26,475 bases of DNA from the IMG/VR virus record IMGVR_UViG_3300017991_002649, positions 1-26,475 of that record. One strand, written 5' to 3'. Positions within the stretch are counted from its first letter, which is position 1. The number at the start of each line of letters is the position of its first letter. Below, piece by piece: positions 14,111 through 20,942 of this stretch. Below the pieces are notes generated by a model. That model saw only the letters and a program-made list of their open reading frames with translations. It searched no databases and had not been told where the DNA came from. Source of the stretch: a virus. Position numbers and translations under genes: made by a program.

Positions 14111-14685
14111 TTAGCGTTTGTTAATTGGCGTGAATTCTCGCGTGGACAGATGAGCTTTGATTTGATCAAACGAGACCGGAGTGAAATCCCAAGCATCTAC
14201 ACCTACATCGCACGAAAGTGAATCCTTTGGCTCCTCCAAAGTGCCGTGAGTGTGTCCGTAACAATGCCAAGAGCCAAAATGAGATTTGTCCCAAACCCGC
14301 ATAGCATAGTGACATAGAATGATTTCTTGATCATTGATCTTGATACGCCTCAAATCACGCTTTTCTGAAAATCCATTTGCGCGTCTGACTGCTTGGCGAT
14401 CATGGTTCCCGTAGATCAAACAAACATTTCCGTTCAAACGCTTGAGGTAACGCTCAACATCGGCAGGGTATCTGCCCCAACAAAAATCTCCCAAGTGCCA
14501 AACAATATCTCCCGCTTTGACGACTTTGTTCCAATTCTCAATAATCGCCTCGTCCATTTCTTTCGCCGACGCAAAAGGACGGTTGCAATATTTTCGGATA
14601 TTATCGTGCCCAAAATTCAGTGGGTGTCCGCAGTAAGCCACACTTCCGTAGCTCTGCGAACACCCGTATTCTCCTTTGCATTCAT
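14111..14685 (-). CDS. Metallophosphoesterase with an apparent 5' frameshift
   Basis: The open frame from a GTG at 14641 gives 176 residues starting with a poor N-terminus (AYCGHPLNFGHDNI), without the essential D-x-H metal motif. In another frame directly upstream, an ATG at 14685 with AAGGG eight bases before it encodes MNAKENTG...EVWLTADTH and stops at TGA 14617. Joining the two by a -1 shift near 14620 gives ADTH-LN-FGHDNI, almost the family consensus (S/ADTHFGHxNI). The rest is intact: GDFCWGR, GNHD, CHYAMRVWD, YGHTHG. Either a natural mutation, a sequencing error, or programmed frameshifting. No classical slippery heptamer is seen. The substrate is unknown; this branch includes phage phosphodiesterases. 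Confidence 0.75.
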
Positions 14686-14721
14686 TCTTAAACCCTTTTC
14701 AAAATTCGTGCTACACCCCAT

Positions 14722-15174
14722 CTAAGATTTTTTACTTGCATTCTTTTTCCTTTTGCCTTCTTCCTTTGCAACTTCTGCTTCTCTCTTCTTACTGTTACGA
14801 GTAATCTTTGCTAAAACGCCATCGTGCCTACGTTTATGATCTGGACAAACGTAAACCTGATCTCGCAAATCGCCGACGAATTTTCCTTTGTAATTGTAAA
14901 CACAGTGATCTGGACCAGCAGCTCCTCTGCGTAAATACGCAACCTGCCAACGGTTACATTTCTTTTTCTCTGTTTTATCGTATCTGTACCAACAGTACAT
15001 GCGCATTCGGATTCCGTAAAATCCGTCGCCCATTTTGACAAAGCGGCCAATCCCAAAATACGAATCTATGGGCTTTCCGAGCAGTCTTTCGCAACTTCGA
15101 AGGTTATTCCACCTTATGTCCTCGGAGTGCCTCATTTTGGGCTGTTTTTTAGCTCTCGGATGCGCTTTCTTCAT
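14722..15174 (-). CDS. Hypothetical basic protein with cysteines
   Basis: 150 residues from the ATG at 15174, which has AAGGA five to six bases upstream; longer in-frame starts at 15201 and 15219 overlap the previous gene more. The ends are highly basic (KKAHPRAKKQPKMRHSED; EEGKRKKNASKKS), suggesting nucleic-acid binding. The middle has aromatic-rich strands (GDGFYGIRMRMYCWYRYDKTEKKKC) and a CPDHKRRHDG stretch near residue 110 that could bind a metal. Not recognised. Confidence 0.65.
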   Translation of the reverse strand: MKKAHPRAKKQPKMRHSEDIRWNNLRSCERLLGKPIDSYFGIGRFVKMGDGFYGIRMRMYCWYRYDKTEKKKCNRWQVAYLRRGAAGPDHCVYNYKGKFVGDLRDQVYVCPDHKRRHDGVLAKITRNSKKREAEVAKEEGKRKKNASKKS

Positions 15175-15580
15175 CGTCTTCCTTTTTTCTTCTCGGGTCA
15201 TGCTGGTGTAGCAACTCATGTAATCCGCCAGACAAATCGCATTTCACGTTGCAATTCTTGTTCTCAGGATACCAATTACATTTTTCTTCATCCCTGCAAA
15301 ATTCCCTATCTTCTGGAGCACAAGGGTCCGGCGCGACAATGAAACGCGGAAGCATAACGGAACTCCCATCCAGCATTGCAAGCATAGAATGAGCAAAACC
15401 GGCAAGCCTTTCACGGGTGCTGTCTTTTTCTACTTTGGCCCAATAGTCGATCATATTCCAAACGTGCTTCATGAAATGTTCAAACACTTCGTCATACGTC
15501 ATTTCTCTCGGGCCGTCAGACGTCCTTCTACTGTCGTGAATCTTATGCCAATTCTCTTCCGCCCTTTCTTTCAAATCCAT
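15149..15580 (-). CDS. Hypothetical phage protein (143 residues)
   Basis: The central stretch ERLAGFAHSMLAMLDGSSVMLPRFIVAPDP resembles a small acidic protein found in phages and some bacteria (helix, then LDG-S-x-x-L/M-P), function unknown. Four cysteines between residues 85 and 115 (DPCAPEDREFCRDEEKCNW..., NCNVKC) may form a small metal site. The C-terminus is charged (RRKKEDDEESASES). AAGGG precedes the ATG closely. It overlaps the next gene by 26 bases. Confidence 0.68.
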   Translation of the reverse strand: MDLKERAEENWHKIHDSRRTSDGPREMTYDEVFEHFMKHVWNMIDYWAKVEKDSTRERLAGFAHSMLAMLDGSSVMLPRFIVAPDPCAPEDREFCRDEEKCNWYPENKNCNVKCDLSGGLHELLHQHDPRRKKEDDEESASES

Positions 15581-15594
15581 TTCCCTTCCCCTAA

Positions 15595-15792
15595 TTAGTG
15601 AATCGAAGCGTCCCCAGTCTGCGAGTCTTCGGATTCAATTATGTTAGTACTAAACTGAAGACGTTTTGCAGACACATCTTCATTAAACATTTCTACTGCT
15701 TCTTTGTGAGCCTTTTCTTCGTTGTATTCATCCAAGCGAATTTCGTAACAACTTGAAACTTCGACCACAAAGCGATAACGTCCTTCGCTCAT
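15595..15792 (-). CDS. Hypothetical 65-residue protein
   Basis: Small acidic protein with a beta-strand-rich start (GRYRFVVEVSSCYEIRLDEYNEEKAHKEAVEMF), a layout common in small phage proteins of the 'strand-strand-helix' kind. Its ATG overlaps the stop of the MoxR ATPase gene (ATGA), so the two are translated together. No motif points to a function. Confidence 0.7.
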   Translation of the reverse strand: MSEGRYRFVVEVSSCYEIRLDEYNEEKAHKEAVEMFNEDVSAKRLQFSTNIIESEDSQTGDASIH

Positions 15793-17099
15793 CGCAGCAT
15801 CTCCAAAATCTGTTCACGCAGCTTTTCATCCCCAATCAGCCACTTCTGATTGCGCCCGTCGTTTTCCGTGCGCTTGGAAAGACGTTTGCACAATGAGTGA
15901 CGAATGTCCGGAGGAACAACTTCGTTGGTGACGAACTTTTGGAAGTTTTTGATTCGCGCTGGCGTTTGCTCCGTTTCAGACTGAACCATCGTAGCAAAAA
16001 GTCGTTCGCAAGTGATGCCCAAAATATCCGTGCGCGGCTCCTTGCGCTTCATCAATTTCTTTACGCGGTCAGCAACGTTCTTCTTTCCATCAAGAACATC
16101 TTCCGGTTCAATGACGTCTTCCATATCCCTCGTGCAGAACACGAAAAACGCCGCAACCGTTTCTTCGTCCAAAAGGCTATGGGCGTGAACGGAAACGTCT
16201 TTGCGGATACCGCCACCGTCAAGGTCTTCAACGCTTGGAACGGTTTTCATGTACCGGAAAAACTCAGACAGCGTTCGCGGGTTGGTGCGCTCTTTCCCGA
16301 TCATCATTTCAGGGTCAAAGAGACAAAACGAAATTCCACGGGCATCAAGATTCTGCGACGTGGCCCATTCAGCCCACTGCTTGGCATCTTCCTGAAGCGT
16401 GATGTGTTTGATGCGCGTGATAATAGCCGCATCAATTGTCGTGACCAGATAATCCTGTTCATCAGGGTTGCCCGTCAAAACGATATTGCAACCGGGAGGC
16501 AATTTCCACGACACCATGCCGTAGTTCTGGAGCAACTGCATGATGCCCTTGATGATTCGGATGCTGGCGCGGTTGAAGTCATCCAGAAGCAAAATGGCAG
16601 GTCCGGGCTTGAGAGGTACCCAATCAGGCGGTGCCATAATCGTTCTCGGCGTGACGTTGGAATCAATCTGCCAACCGTCTTCCCTGAAGGCAACAACGGT
16701 CTGTTCGCGCTGCGGCACCCACTGCTCTTTCCTTTCAGAGTCCGGGCCTTTGCCCTCAATTTTGTACATCAGGATGCAGTCCATCGGAATGCCGTGAAGG
16801 TCGCCCATTTCTTCAAACTGCGCAATTGGAACATCGCGGATGTCCCAACCATCATACTTCTTGCCACGCCATTCGACGGGCGTGTTTTTGAGTTGTTTTA
16901 CCAAAGCCGTTTTCCCGATGCCGGGATGCCCCCAGATACACTGGGCAAAACGCGGCTGACCACTTTGTTCATTGATGTCGTTCAGCTCGAAATTTGTCGT
17001 GATGAAAGAGAGCAGTCGATCATACTTCACGCGCTGACCATAACAACCTTCGTACGTCTTTTCTTGTTCATTGATTTTCTTTTCTCTACGTCTCGCCAT
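15789..17099 (-). CDS. MoxR-type AAA+ ATPase
   Basis: 436 residues from the ATG at 17099 (AGGA six bases upstream); an ATG five codons earlier overlaps the previous stop by ATGA and is also possible. Walker A GHPGIGKT is at 57-64, Walker B AILLLDDFNRA at 168-178 and sensor 1 VLTGNPDE at 207-214, followed by arginine-rich ITRIKHITL. This is the layout of MoxR-family ring ATPases, which remodel complexes together with VWA-domain partners. The matching partner is probably the VWA metallopeptidase at 5593-6810. The C-terminal 130 residues are charged and helical without a known domain. The phage substrate is unknown. Confidence 0.85.
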   Translation of the reverse strand: MARRREKKINEQEKTYEGCYGQRVKYDRLLSFITTNFELNDINEQSGQPRFAQCIWGHPGIGKTALVKQLKNTPVEWRGKKYDGWDIRDVPIAQFEEMGDLHGIPMDCILMYKIEGKGPDSERKEQWVPQREQTVVAFREDGWQIDSNVTPRTIMAPPDWVPLKPGPAILLLDDFNRASIRIIKGIMQLLQNYGMVSWKLPPGCNIVLTGNPDEQDYLVTTIDAAIITRIKHITLQEDAKQWAEWATSQNLDARGISFCLFDPEMMIGKERTNPRTLSEFFRYMKTVPSVEDLDGGGIRKDVSVHAHSLLDEETVAAFFVFCTRDMEDVIEPEDVLDGKKNVADRVKKLMKRKEPRTDILGITCERLFATMVQSETEQTPARIKNFQKFVTNEVVPPDIRHSLCKRLSKRTENDGRNQKWLIGDEKLREQILEMLR

Positions 17100-17110
17100 T
17101 TTTCTTCCTT

Positions 17111-17605
17111 TCATTCAATTTCAAATTTCACGCTCATTGTTTCCTCTTCCCTCACGTTATTTGCGAGCACTTCCGGAGAATCTACTTCTTTGCAATATGC
17201 TTTGAAACCCTTCGGATCAACCTTGAATTTCTTTCCAAAGGTAAAACCCTTTTGATCGAGTAGCATGACAAGCTCCCCAAGCCGCTCTGTAGAAACATTG
17301 ACCTTCACTTCTGCCTTGACGACGTTTGCAAATTTGCCTTTTGACAGTTCACCTTCAAATTCCTTCTGCGCTTCATCGTTAGGCAACTTCAATTCATAAG
17401 CAATTCTTTTGGATACCACCGCACAAGCTTTTGTGCCTTCCAACCGAACACTTTTCTCGTCAGCTTCAAAGTCGGCCTTATTACAAAGAATTGCTTTTGT
17501 GCCTTGCAATTCCAACGCAACATTCTTCGCCGTTTGATCCAGCCGCGCACCATTGTCGATCAGCGTTGCTGTTTTGTCATCCACAGAAGCAGTCCTGATT
17601 GCCAT
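17111..17605 (-). CDS. Hypothetical 164-residue protein upstream of the MoxR gene
   Basis: The start at the ATG at 17605 is supported by GGGAG seven bases upstream. The first 70 residues look like repeated short beta strands (TATLIDNGARLDQTAKNVALEL, then VRLEGTKACAVVSKRIAYEL). A region starting near residue 100 (VKAEVKVNVSTERLGELVMLLDQKGFTFGKKFKVDP) could form a small alpha/beta domain. No catalytic motif is seen. It sits between the half-ABC ATPase and the MoxR gene with minimal gaps and may belong to either system. Confidence 0.7.
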   Translation of the reverse strand: MAIRTASVDDKTATLIDNGARLDQTAKNVALELQGTKAILCNKADFEADEKSVRLEGTKACAVVSKRIAYELKLPNDEAQKEFEGELSKGKFANVVKAEVKVNVSTERLGELVMLLDQKGFTFGKKFKVDPKGFKAYCKEVDSPEVLANNVREEETMSVKFEIE

Positions 17606-17616
17606 TCTCAATCTCC

Positions 17617-18261
17617 CTATTTAATCTTTTCAACGATAGTCGTACCGTTGTCGTCCGAGAAACGCCAAGCTACATCAGCCGCTTCCTGCATTGCTTCATG
17701 ATGGCTGCACATTACCGTTTGCAAATCAAGCCGGTGCGCTATTTCATGAATAAATTCAGCAGCACGATCGATCCGATCAGTCAAATCCATATGCTTCCAC
17801 GGCTCATCCAAAACACAAACACGGTCAGTCTGCCGCGAAGCCAACAAAACAAGCAACCGCAAAGGAACAGAAATCGTATCGCTAACACCGCCGCCAAATC
17901 CATTCATCGTGCGCCGTACAACTCCTTGCGATGTCTTTTTCAAAAGCTTGATTTCTGTAAAGCTGCGATTATTCTTAACATCATACACAAGCTCAACGCC
18001 GTAGTCGTTATCATAAATAAGCGACAACGCTTCAGACACGACGTTTTCAATTTGGCTTTTCATCTCACCGCGTCTTGAGTTTGCGACATCCTCAAGAAAT
18101 TGCAGAGCCTCTTGCCCAAGCTCAAGCTGGATCATATTATCCGAAATTCTTCGTATATGCTCGTCGATCTGCTTGTCCAACGTCTCGTTTTCGATCTGTA
18201 AACGAAGCAACGCTTCCTTTCGCTGAATCAATTTGGTCTCTACTTTTTGTAGCCTGTTCAT
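17617..18261 (-). CDS. Half ABC/Rad50-like ATPase (coiled coil plus C-terminal lobe)
   Basis: 214 residues. Residues 1-75 are a heptad-rich helix (KLIQRKEALLRLQIENETLDKQIDEHI), as at the end of an SMC/Rad50 coiled coil. The C-terminal lobe follows: GFGGGVSDTISVPLRLLVLL (121-140) in the position of the ABC signature, VCVLDEPWKHMD (148-159) as Walker B plus D-loop, and CSHHEAM (185-191) as the H-loop. There is no Walker A/N-terminal lobe in this protein, and I find no separate gene for one in the window. It may work with another subunit or as a regulator in recombination or repair. The TATAAT of the 18267 promoter lies only five bases before the ATG. Confidence 0.78.
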   Translation of the reverse strand: MNRLQKVETKLIQRKEALLRLQIENETLDKQIDEHIRRISDNMIQLELGQEALQFLEDVANSRRGEMKSQIENVVSEALSLIYDNDYGVELVYDVKNNRSFTEIKLLKKTSQGVVRRTMNGFGGGVSDTISVPLRLLVLLASRQTDRVCVLDEPWKHMDLTDRIDRAAEFIHEIAHRLDLQTVMCSHHEAMQEAADVAWRFSDDNGTTIVEKIK

Positions 18262-18266
18262 GTTTT

Positions 18267-18272
18267 ATTATA
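18267..18272 (-). promoter_or_regulatory. Promoter -10 (TTGTATAAT motif) abutting a start codon
   Basis: The minus strand reads AGGTTGTATAATAAAACATG; TATAAT ends five bases before the ATG at 18261. A transcription start six to eight bases downstream would fall at or just past the A of the ATG, giving a leaderless mRNA. No -35 consensus is visible (GCAAAA at a 17-base spacing). The gap between genes here is only 24 bases. Confidence 0.55.
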
Positions 18273-18285
18273 CAACCTTCCCGAC

Positions 18286-18897
18286 TCATTTTTGCGTGAA
18301 AAATTTGCTCGAATCAAAAACACTGTTGGTCCCCACCAAAACGAAGTGCGTTCCGTGAAAATCAAATTCCTTGTCATAATGATGATGCGCAAATACCCAA
18401 AGCTTCGGTTGATGAATTTCAAACATCATCTGAAACGCCTTCGTAGTTGGATTCAGATGGTCTGAAGTACATGCCCGTATCTGTCCAAGTACTTTCGCCG
18501 GGCATTCGTGCGTAGCAACGAAATCTGGCCTATTGGCCTCGTAAAGCTCAAGGCAATCTGAAAACTGACTGTAGGTAAGCTCTTCGCCTTTCCACCAACT
18601 CACGCCGGGAATACGCCGGTCTTTGTCAATGGAATAAGCACCGCTCACGAAAAACCAGACTTCTTTATTGAGTTGGGCGCTCCCAAAATTACCCAAGTAA
18701 TTCGGATACGTTTCGCAACCCGTCGGATCATCGTGATTCCCGCGAATGAATTTATGAGGCGACGGTGTAGCAAGAATTTCTTCGCCACGCCTATCGAAAC
18801 CAACGCCCATATCTCCAAGCTGAATTGAATACGGCAATTTCTTGATAATACCTTCGTAGGTATTAAATTCGCCGTGAATGTCGCCAATGAAAAACAT
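18286..18897 (-). CDS. Calcineurin-like metallophosphoesterase
   Basis: 203 residues from the ATG at 18897, which overlaps the previous stop (TGATG). All family motifs are present: GDIHG at 5-9, GDMGVG at 28-33, GNHDDP at 53-58, ATHECP at 128-133 and AHHH at 170-173. These bind two metal ions for hydrolysis of phosphomonoesters or phosphodiesters. Phage members act on proteins, nucleic acids or dinucleotide signals; the sequence alone does not tell which. It follows the lipoprotein gene and precedes the half-ABC ATPase, from which it is separated by a promoter. Confidence 0.85.
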   Translation of the reverse strand: MFFIGDIHGEFNTYEGIIKKLPYSIQLGDMGVGFDRRGEEILATPSPHKFIRGNHDDPTGCETYPNYLGNFGSAQLNKEVWFFVSGAYSIDKDRRIPGVSWWKGEELTYSQFSDCLELYEANRPDFVATHECPAKVLGQIRACTSDHLNPTTKAFQMMFEIHQPKLWVFAHHHYDKEFDFHGTHFVLVGTNSVFDSSKFFTQK

Positions 18898-19346
18898 CAC
18901 TCCAGTTCCTTCAAGATTTTCTTGACCTGTTCCAATGCGCTTTCATTCTCTTTGTTTTCAAGCTTTTTCTTTATCTCCAATTCCTGTTTACAGTCAAGCT
19001 TTTTCTTTTGACGCTTTGCAATCCTGCTGTTCAAGAACGTCAATGCGCCTGTTTGATTTGTTATCTCCTTGTTTTCAATCTTGTATTCAATTGCTTGCCA
19101 AAATACTTTGTTCATTTTCTTCACAAGCGTTTCAGCTTCATCTTTCTTTTCAACCTTCAAAAGTTTTTCCCACGCTTTGTTGTAATGCCAAAGTGTTTTC
19201 CACCAATTCTTTTTCTCAAGATATTTTTCAGCCCGTTGAGTATGTTCTTCAACGGACAATGATTTTTCTCTCCCGCGTGCTTCGATTAAAGAGCACGACG
19301 AAACCACTATCAACAATACTGCACTCAGTTTTCTTGTTTCATCCAT
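18897..19346 (-). CDS. Predicted lipoprotein with TPR-like helices
   Basis: 149 residues. The N-terminus MDETRKLSAVLLIVVSSCS has a charged start, a hydrophobic core and a plausible lipobox VSSC, with Cys18 as the acylated residue. After this, residues 35-75 (AEKYLEKKNWWKTLWHYNKAWEKLL) look like a TPR helix pair, and the rest is a strongly charged coiled helix. A phage-encoded lipoprotein would sit in the host envelope; superinfection exclusion and lysis are known roles for such proteins, but nothing here decides. The nearest good SD (GAGAGGA) is about 12 bases from the ATG, rather far, and the first 22 bases overlap the preceding small gene. Confidence 0.6.
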   Translation of the reverse strand: MDETRKLSAVLLIVVSSCSLIEARGREKSLSVEEHTQRAEKYLEKKNWWKTLWHYNKAWEKLLKVEKKDEAETLVKKMNKVFWQAIEYKIENKEITNQTGALTFLNSRIAKRQKKKLDCKQELEIKKKLENKENESALEQVKKILKELE

Positions 19347-19483
19347 ATCGCTGAAGTATCCTCTCTTTTGACTTCAATTCTTTTTCCTACAACAGAATCA
19401 ATAGCCTTGTCTTCTGCTTCGGTTGGATTCTCGGCATCAATGTTGACTATCATTTTGACATTGACAGAAACTGAATACTTCAT
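19325..19483 (-). CDS. Small 52-residue protein (overlapping both neighbours)
   Basis: Reading MKYSVSVNVKMIVNIDAENPTEAEDKAIDS and on to KQEN-stop, this frame starts with an ATG that overlaps the previous stop by ATGA (19483-19480) and ends 22 bases inside the lipoprotein gene. The fold pattern 'strand with alternating V/polar, then E/A-rich helix' is common in small phage proteins. It fills a gap that would otherwise be 133 bases without a gene. Function unknown. Confidence 0.75.
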   Translation of the reverse strand: MKYSVSVNVKMIVNIDAENPTEAEDKAIDSVVGKRIEVKREDTSAIWMKQEN

Positions 19484-19728
19484 TCTTCGCTTCCTTCTGG
19501 TTTCTTGTTTGTCTTTACAGCGATTATAGAACCATCGGGCAATATAATGTTTTGCGTATGCTTCATTTCCTTTTTGACTCGCGTGCGAAATCTTTTACGC
19601 CTTTCTATTGCTTCCATTGAGAAGTCTGCTTTCAGAACCTTTTCAACTTCTTCCGGAGCGACTAACCCATTTTCAATTGCCGATGCGTATGCTTCTAACG
19701 TTTCTTTCATATTACAAGGGTCTTCCAT
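19480..19728 (-). CDS. Hypothetical 82-residue protein
   Basis: Helical and charged. It starts MEDPCNMKETLEAYASAIENGLVAPEEVEKVL, has a basic middle (RRKRFRTRVKKEMKH) and ends in a beta-like stretch (NIILPDGSIIAVKT). GGAGAACTGAAATG gives a good binding site with seven bases of spacing. The ATG and stop overlap neighbours closely, in line with polycistronic translation. Not recognised. Confidence 0.7.
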   Translation of the reverse strand: MEDPCNMKETLEAYASAIENGLVAPEEVEKVLKADFSMEAIERRKRFRTRVKKEMKHTQNIILPDGSIIAVKTNKKPEGSEE

Positions 19729-19729
19729 T

Positions 19730-19822
19730 TCAGTTCTCCAACAATTTCATCCGGTTGAGTTGGCGTCGAACGTTTCGCGCCTCCTGCACCGTCGACAGAT
19801 CAATCCGGTACTCCCGCTTCAT
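19730..19822 (-). CDS. Possible 30-residue overlapping ORF
   Basis: A frame reading MKREYRIDLSTVQEARNVRRQLNRM and ending LLEN-stop covers the 71 bases left between the 64-residue gene and the next one. It has sensible codons and helix-forming residues but no clear Shine-Dalgarno. The same frame is open back to 19978 and looks protein-like from a second ATG (MNGKFIKFPP). It could be a short gene, the end of a frameshift product of the 19800-19994 gene, or chance. Confidence 0.25.
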   Translation of the reverse strand: MKREYRIDLSTVQEARNVRRQLNRMKLLEN

Positions 19823-19994
19823 CAAGTAAAGCGTCCAGCCACCTGCCAGCATCGGCGGGAACTTTATGAACTTGCCATTCATCACAGTTTGGTTTCTTCG
19901 CCCAAAGAGAATGCCGCGAAGTAGGCGCAGTAGCCCTTTTGATAGGCCCAAAAGCCCAACCATGACACATTGCTTCAACGAGCCTCACCGACAT
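19800..19994 (-). CDS. Hypothetical 64-residue protein
   Basis: The ATG at 19994 has GGGAG seven bases upstream, three bases after the previous stop, so I prefer this frame to the longer overlapping one in the next frame. The protein starts MSVRLVEAMCHGWAFGPIKRA and ends DAGRWLDALLDEAGVPD. Codon choice resembles the neighbours. Function unknown. Confidence 0.65.
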   Translation of the reverse strand: MSVRLVEAMCHGWAFGPIKRATAPTSRHSLWAKKPNCDEWQVHKVPADAGRWLDALLDEAGVPD

Positions 19995-19997
19995 CGT

Positions 19998-20447
19998 TCA
20001 CTCCCAACCTTTGAATAAATGGATTAGGTCTTTGAAAAATCCCGATTCATCGTCCTCTGCTTTCGGTTTGGAAGCGTGGCAAAGGAATGCCGCGTTTATT
20101 GGCGCTGGAATTCCAGCCCCTTCAAACGGTTCATCAGCAAAAACTCCACCATCATGATCAATGCAAACCAAAAGAGTTTCACCGCCTTCAAGATGGTACA
20201 AACCAAAAGCAACGATTCCATCTCCGTTGGGCCATATCTTTTCATTATCGTTTGAGTAATAAGCAATCAAATCCTTGTAATGCTTTTCTGCTTCCTTGCT
20301 GGAAAGCCGGTAATAAACGGTATCAAGATCAACCGCCAAATTCCATGGGTCATCGCAAAACTCTCCGCAATGGAGTATGGTGTATTCATTCGGTTGTACC
20401 ATCATCCCGAAATACTCAATTGGTTTGTTGTGAATGACTTCCATCAT
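19998..20447 (-). CDS. Hypothetical 149-residue protein
   Basis: Start at the ATG at 20447 (ATGATG, overlapping the upstream stop TGA), rather than 39 bases further up inside the previous gene. It reads MMEVIHNKPIEYFGMMVQPNEYTILHCGEFCDD, then a helix with KEAEKHYKDLIAYY, then beta-rich LEGGETLLVCIDHDGG and an acidic tail. No known domain. Hydrophobic and polar residues alternate as in a small soluble enzyme or binding protein. Confidence 0.68.
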   Translation of the reverse strand: MMEVIHNKPIEYFGMMVQPNEYTILHCGEFCDDPWNLAVDLDTVYYRLSSKEAEKHYKDLIAYYSNDNEKIWPNGDGIVAFGLYHLEGGETLLVCIDHDGGVFADEPFEGAGIPAPINAAFLCHASKPKAEDDESGFFKDLIHLFKGWE

Positions 20448-20752
20448 GCCCTTCCTTCTGCAAACAAACGGAGACACTTTTTGCATGTCACGTTCTTTCT
20501 TACCGTTGTCGCGTTATCTCCATTAACGAAATAACTGCATGCGGCAGCGGGCCATTGAGGGTCGGCTCGAAAATGCATTGGTGCGCCTTTTCGGATTTTC
20601 TTTTCCCCAACCCTTTCGATGTGCTCGTCGATTTCAGATCGAAGCTCGTTCAAAATAGAAAGAGCCTCCTTTTTGGGACATGCTCTTTCTACGCGCTCAA
20701 CAATCCACTTCACGTCATGGAGCGAACCTGTTCTTATTTTCCTATTCATCAT
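20444..20752 (-). CDS. Small putative zinc-binding protein
   Basis: 102 residues from the ATG at 20752, with AAGGA six bases upstream. The N-terminal half is a charged helix (LHDVKWIVERVERACPKKEALSILNELRSEIDEHI). The C-terminal end has the phage-typical pattern MHFRA...AACSYFVNG...VTCKKCLRLF, in which H, C and CxxC could hold one zinc ion. Similar small zinc proteins are common in phage accessory regions without known roles. Confidence 0.65.
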   Translation of the reverse strand: MMNRKIRTGSLHDVKWIVERVERACPKKEALSILNELRSEIDEHIERVGEKKIRKGAPMHFRADPQWPAAACSYFVNGDNATTVRKNVTCKKCLRLFAEGRA

Positions 20753-20942
20753 GTACCTTCCTTTTAATTTCTTCAACACAACATGGACAAAGCGTTAAAT
20801 CTTCATCCCATTTTTTAGGATTGTCAGGATATTCGTAACATGTAGCACAAAGACGAAAACCACACTCTTGACAAACATAGTCTTCAAAAAGCGCATTCGC
20901 TGGAGTAACTTCTCCGCATTCAGCACATTTCATTTCACTCAT
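20742..20942 (-). CDS. Small zinc-ribbon/RING-like protein
   Basis: 66 residues with many paired cysteines: CAECGE, then CQECGFRLCATCYEYP, then LCPCCVEE. This gives at least two zinc-binding knuckle pairs and looks like a double zinc ribbon. The ATG overlaps the previous stop (TGATG), and the stop overlaps the next gene by 11 bases. Partner or target unknown. Confidence 0.72.
   Translation of the reverse strand: MSEMKCAECGEVTPANALFEDYVCQECGFRLCATCYEYPDNPKKWDEDLTLCPCCVEEIKRKVHDE

Noticed and set aside
15897-17255. 452-codon open frame on the plus strand
   Set aside because: It lies opposite the MoxR ATPase gene, whose Walker motifs, SD and neighbours are clear. The plus-strand product has no recognisable motif; it is a shadow caused by codon bias.
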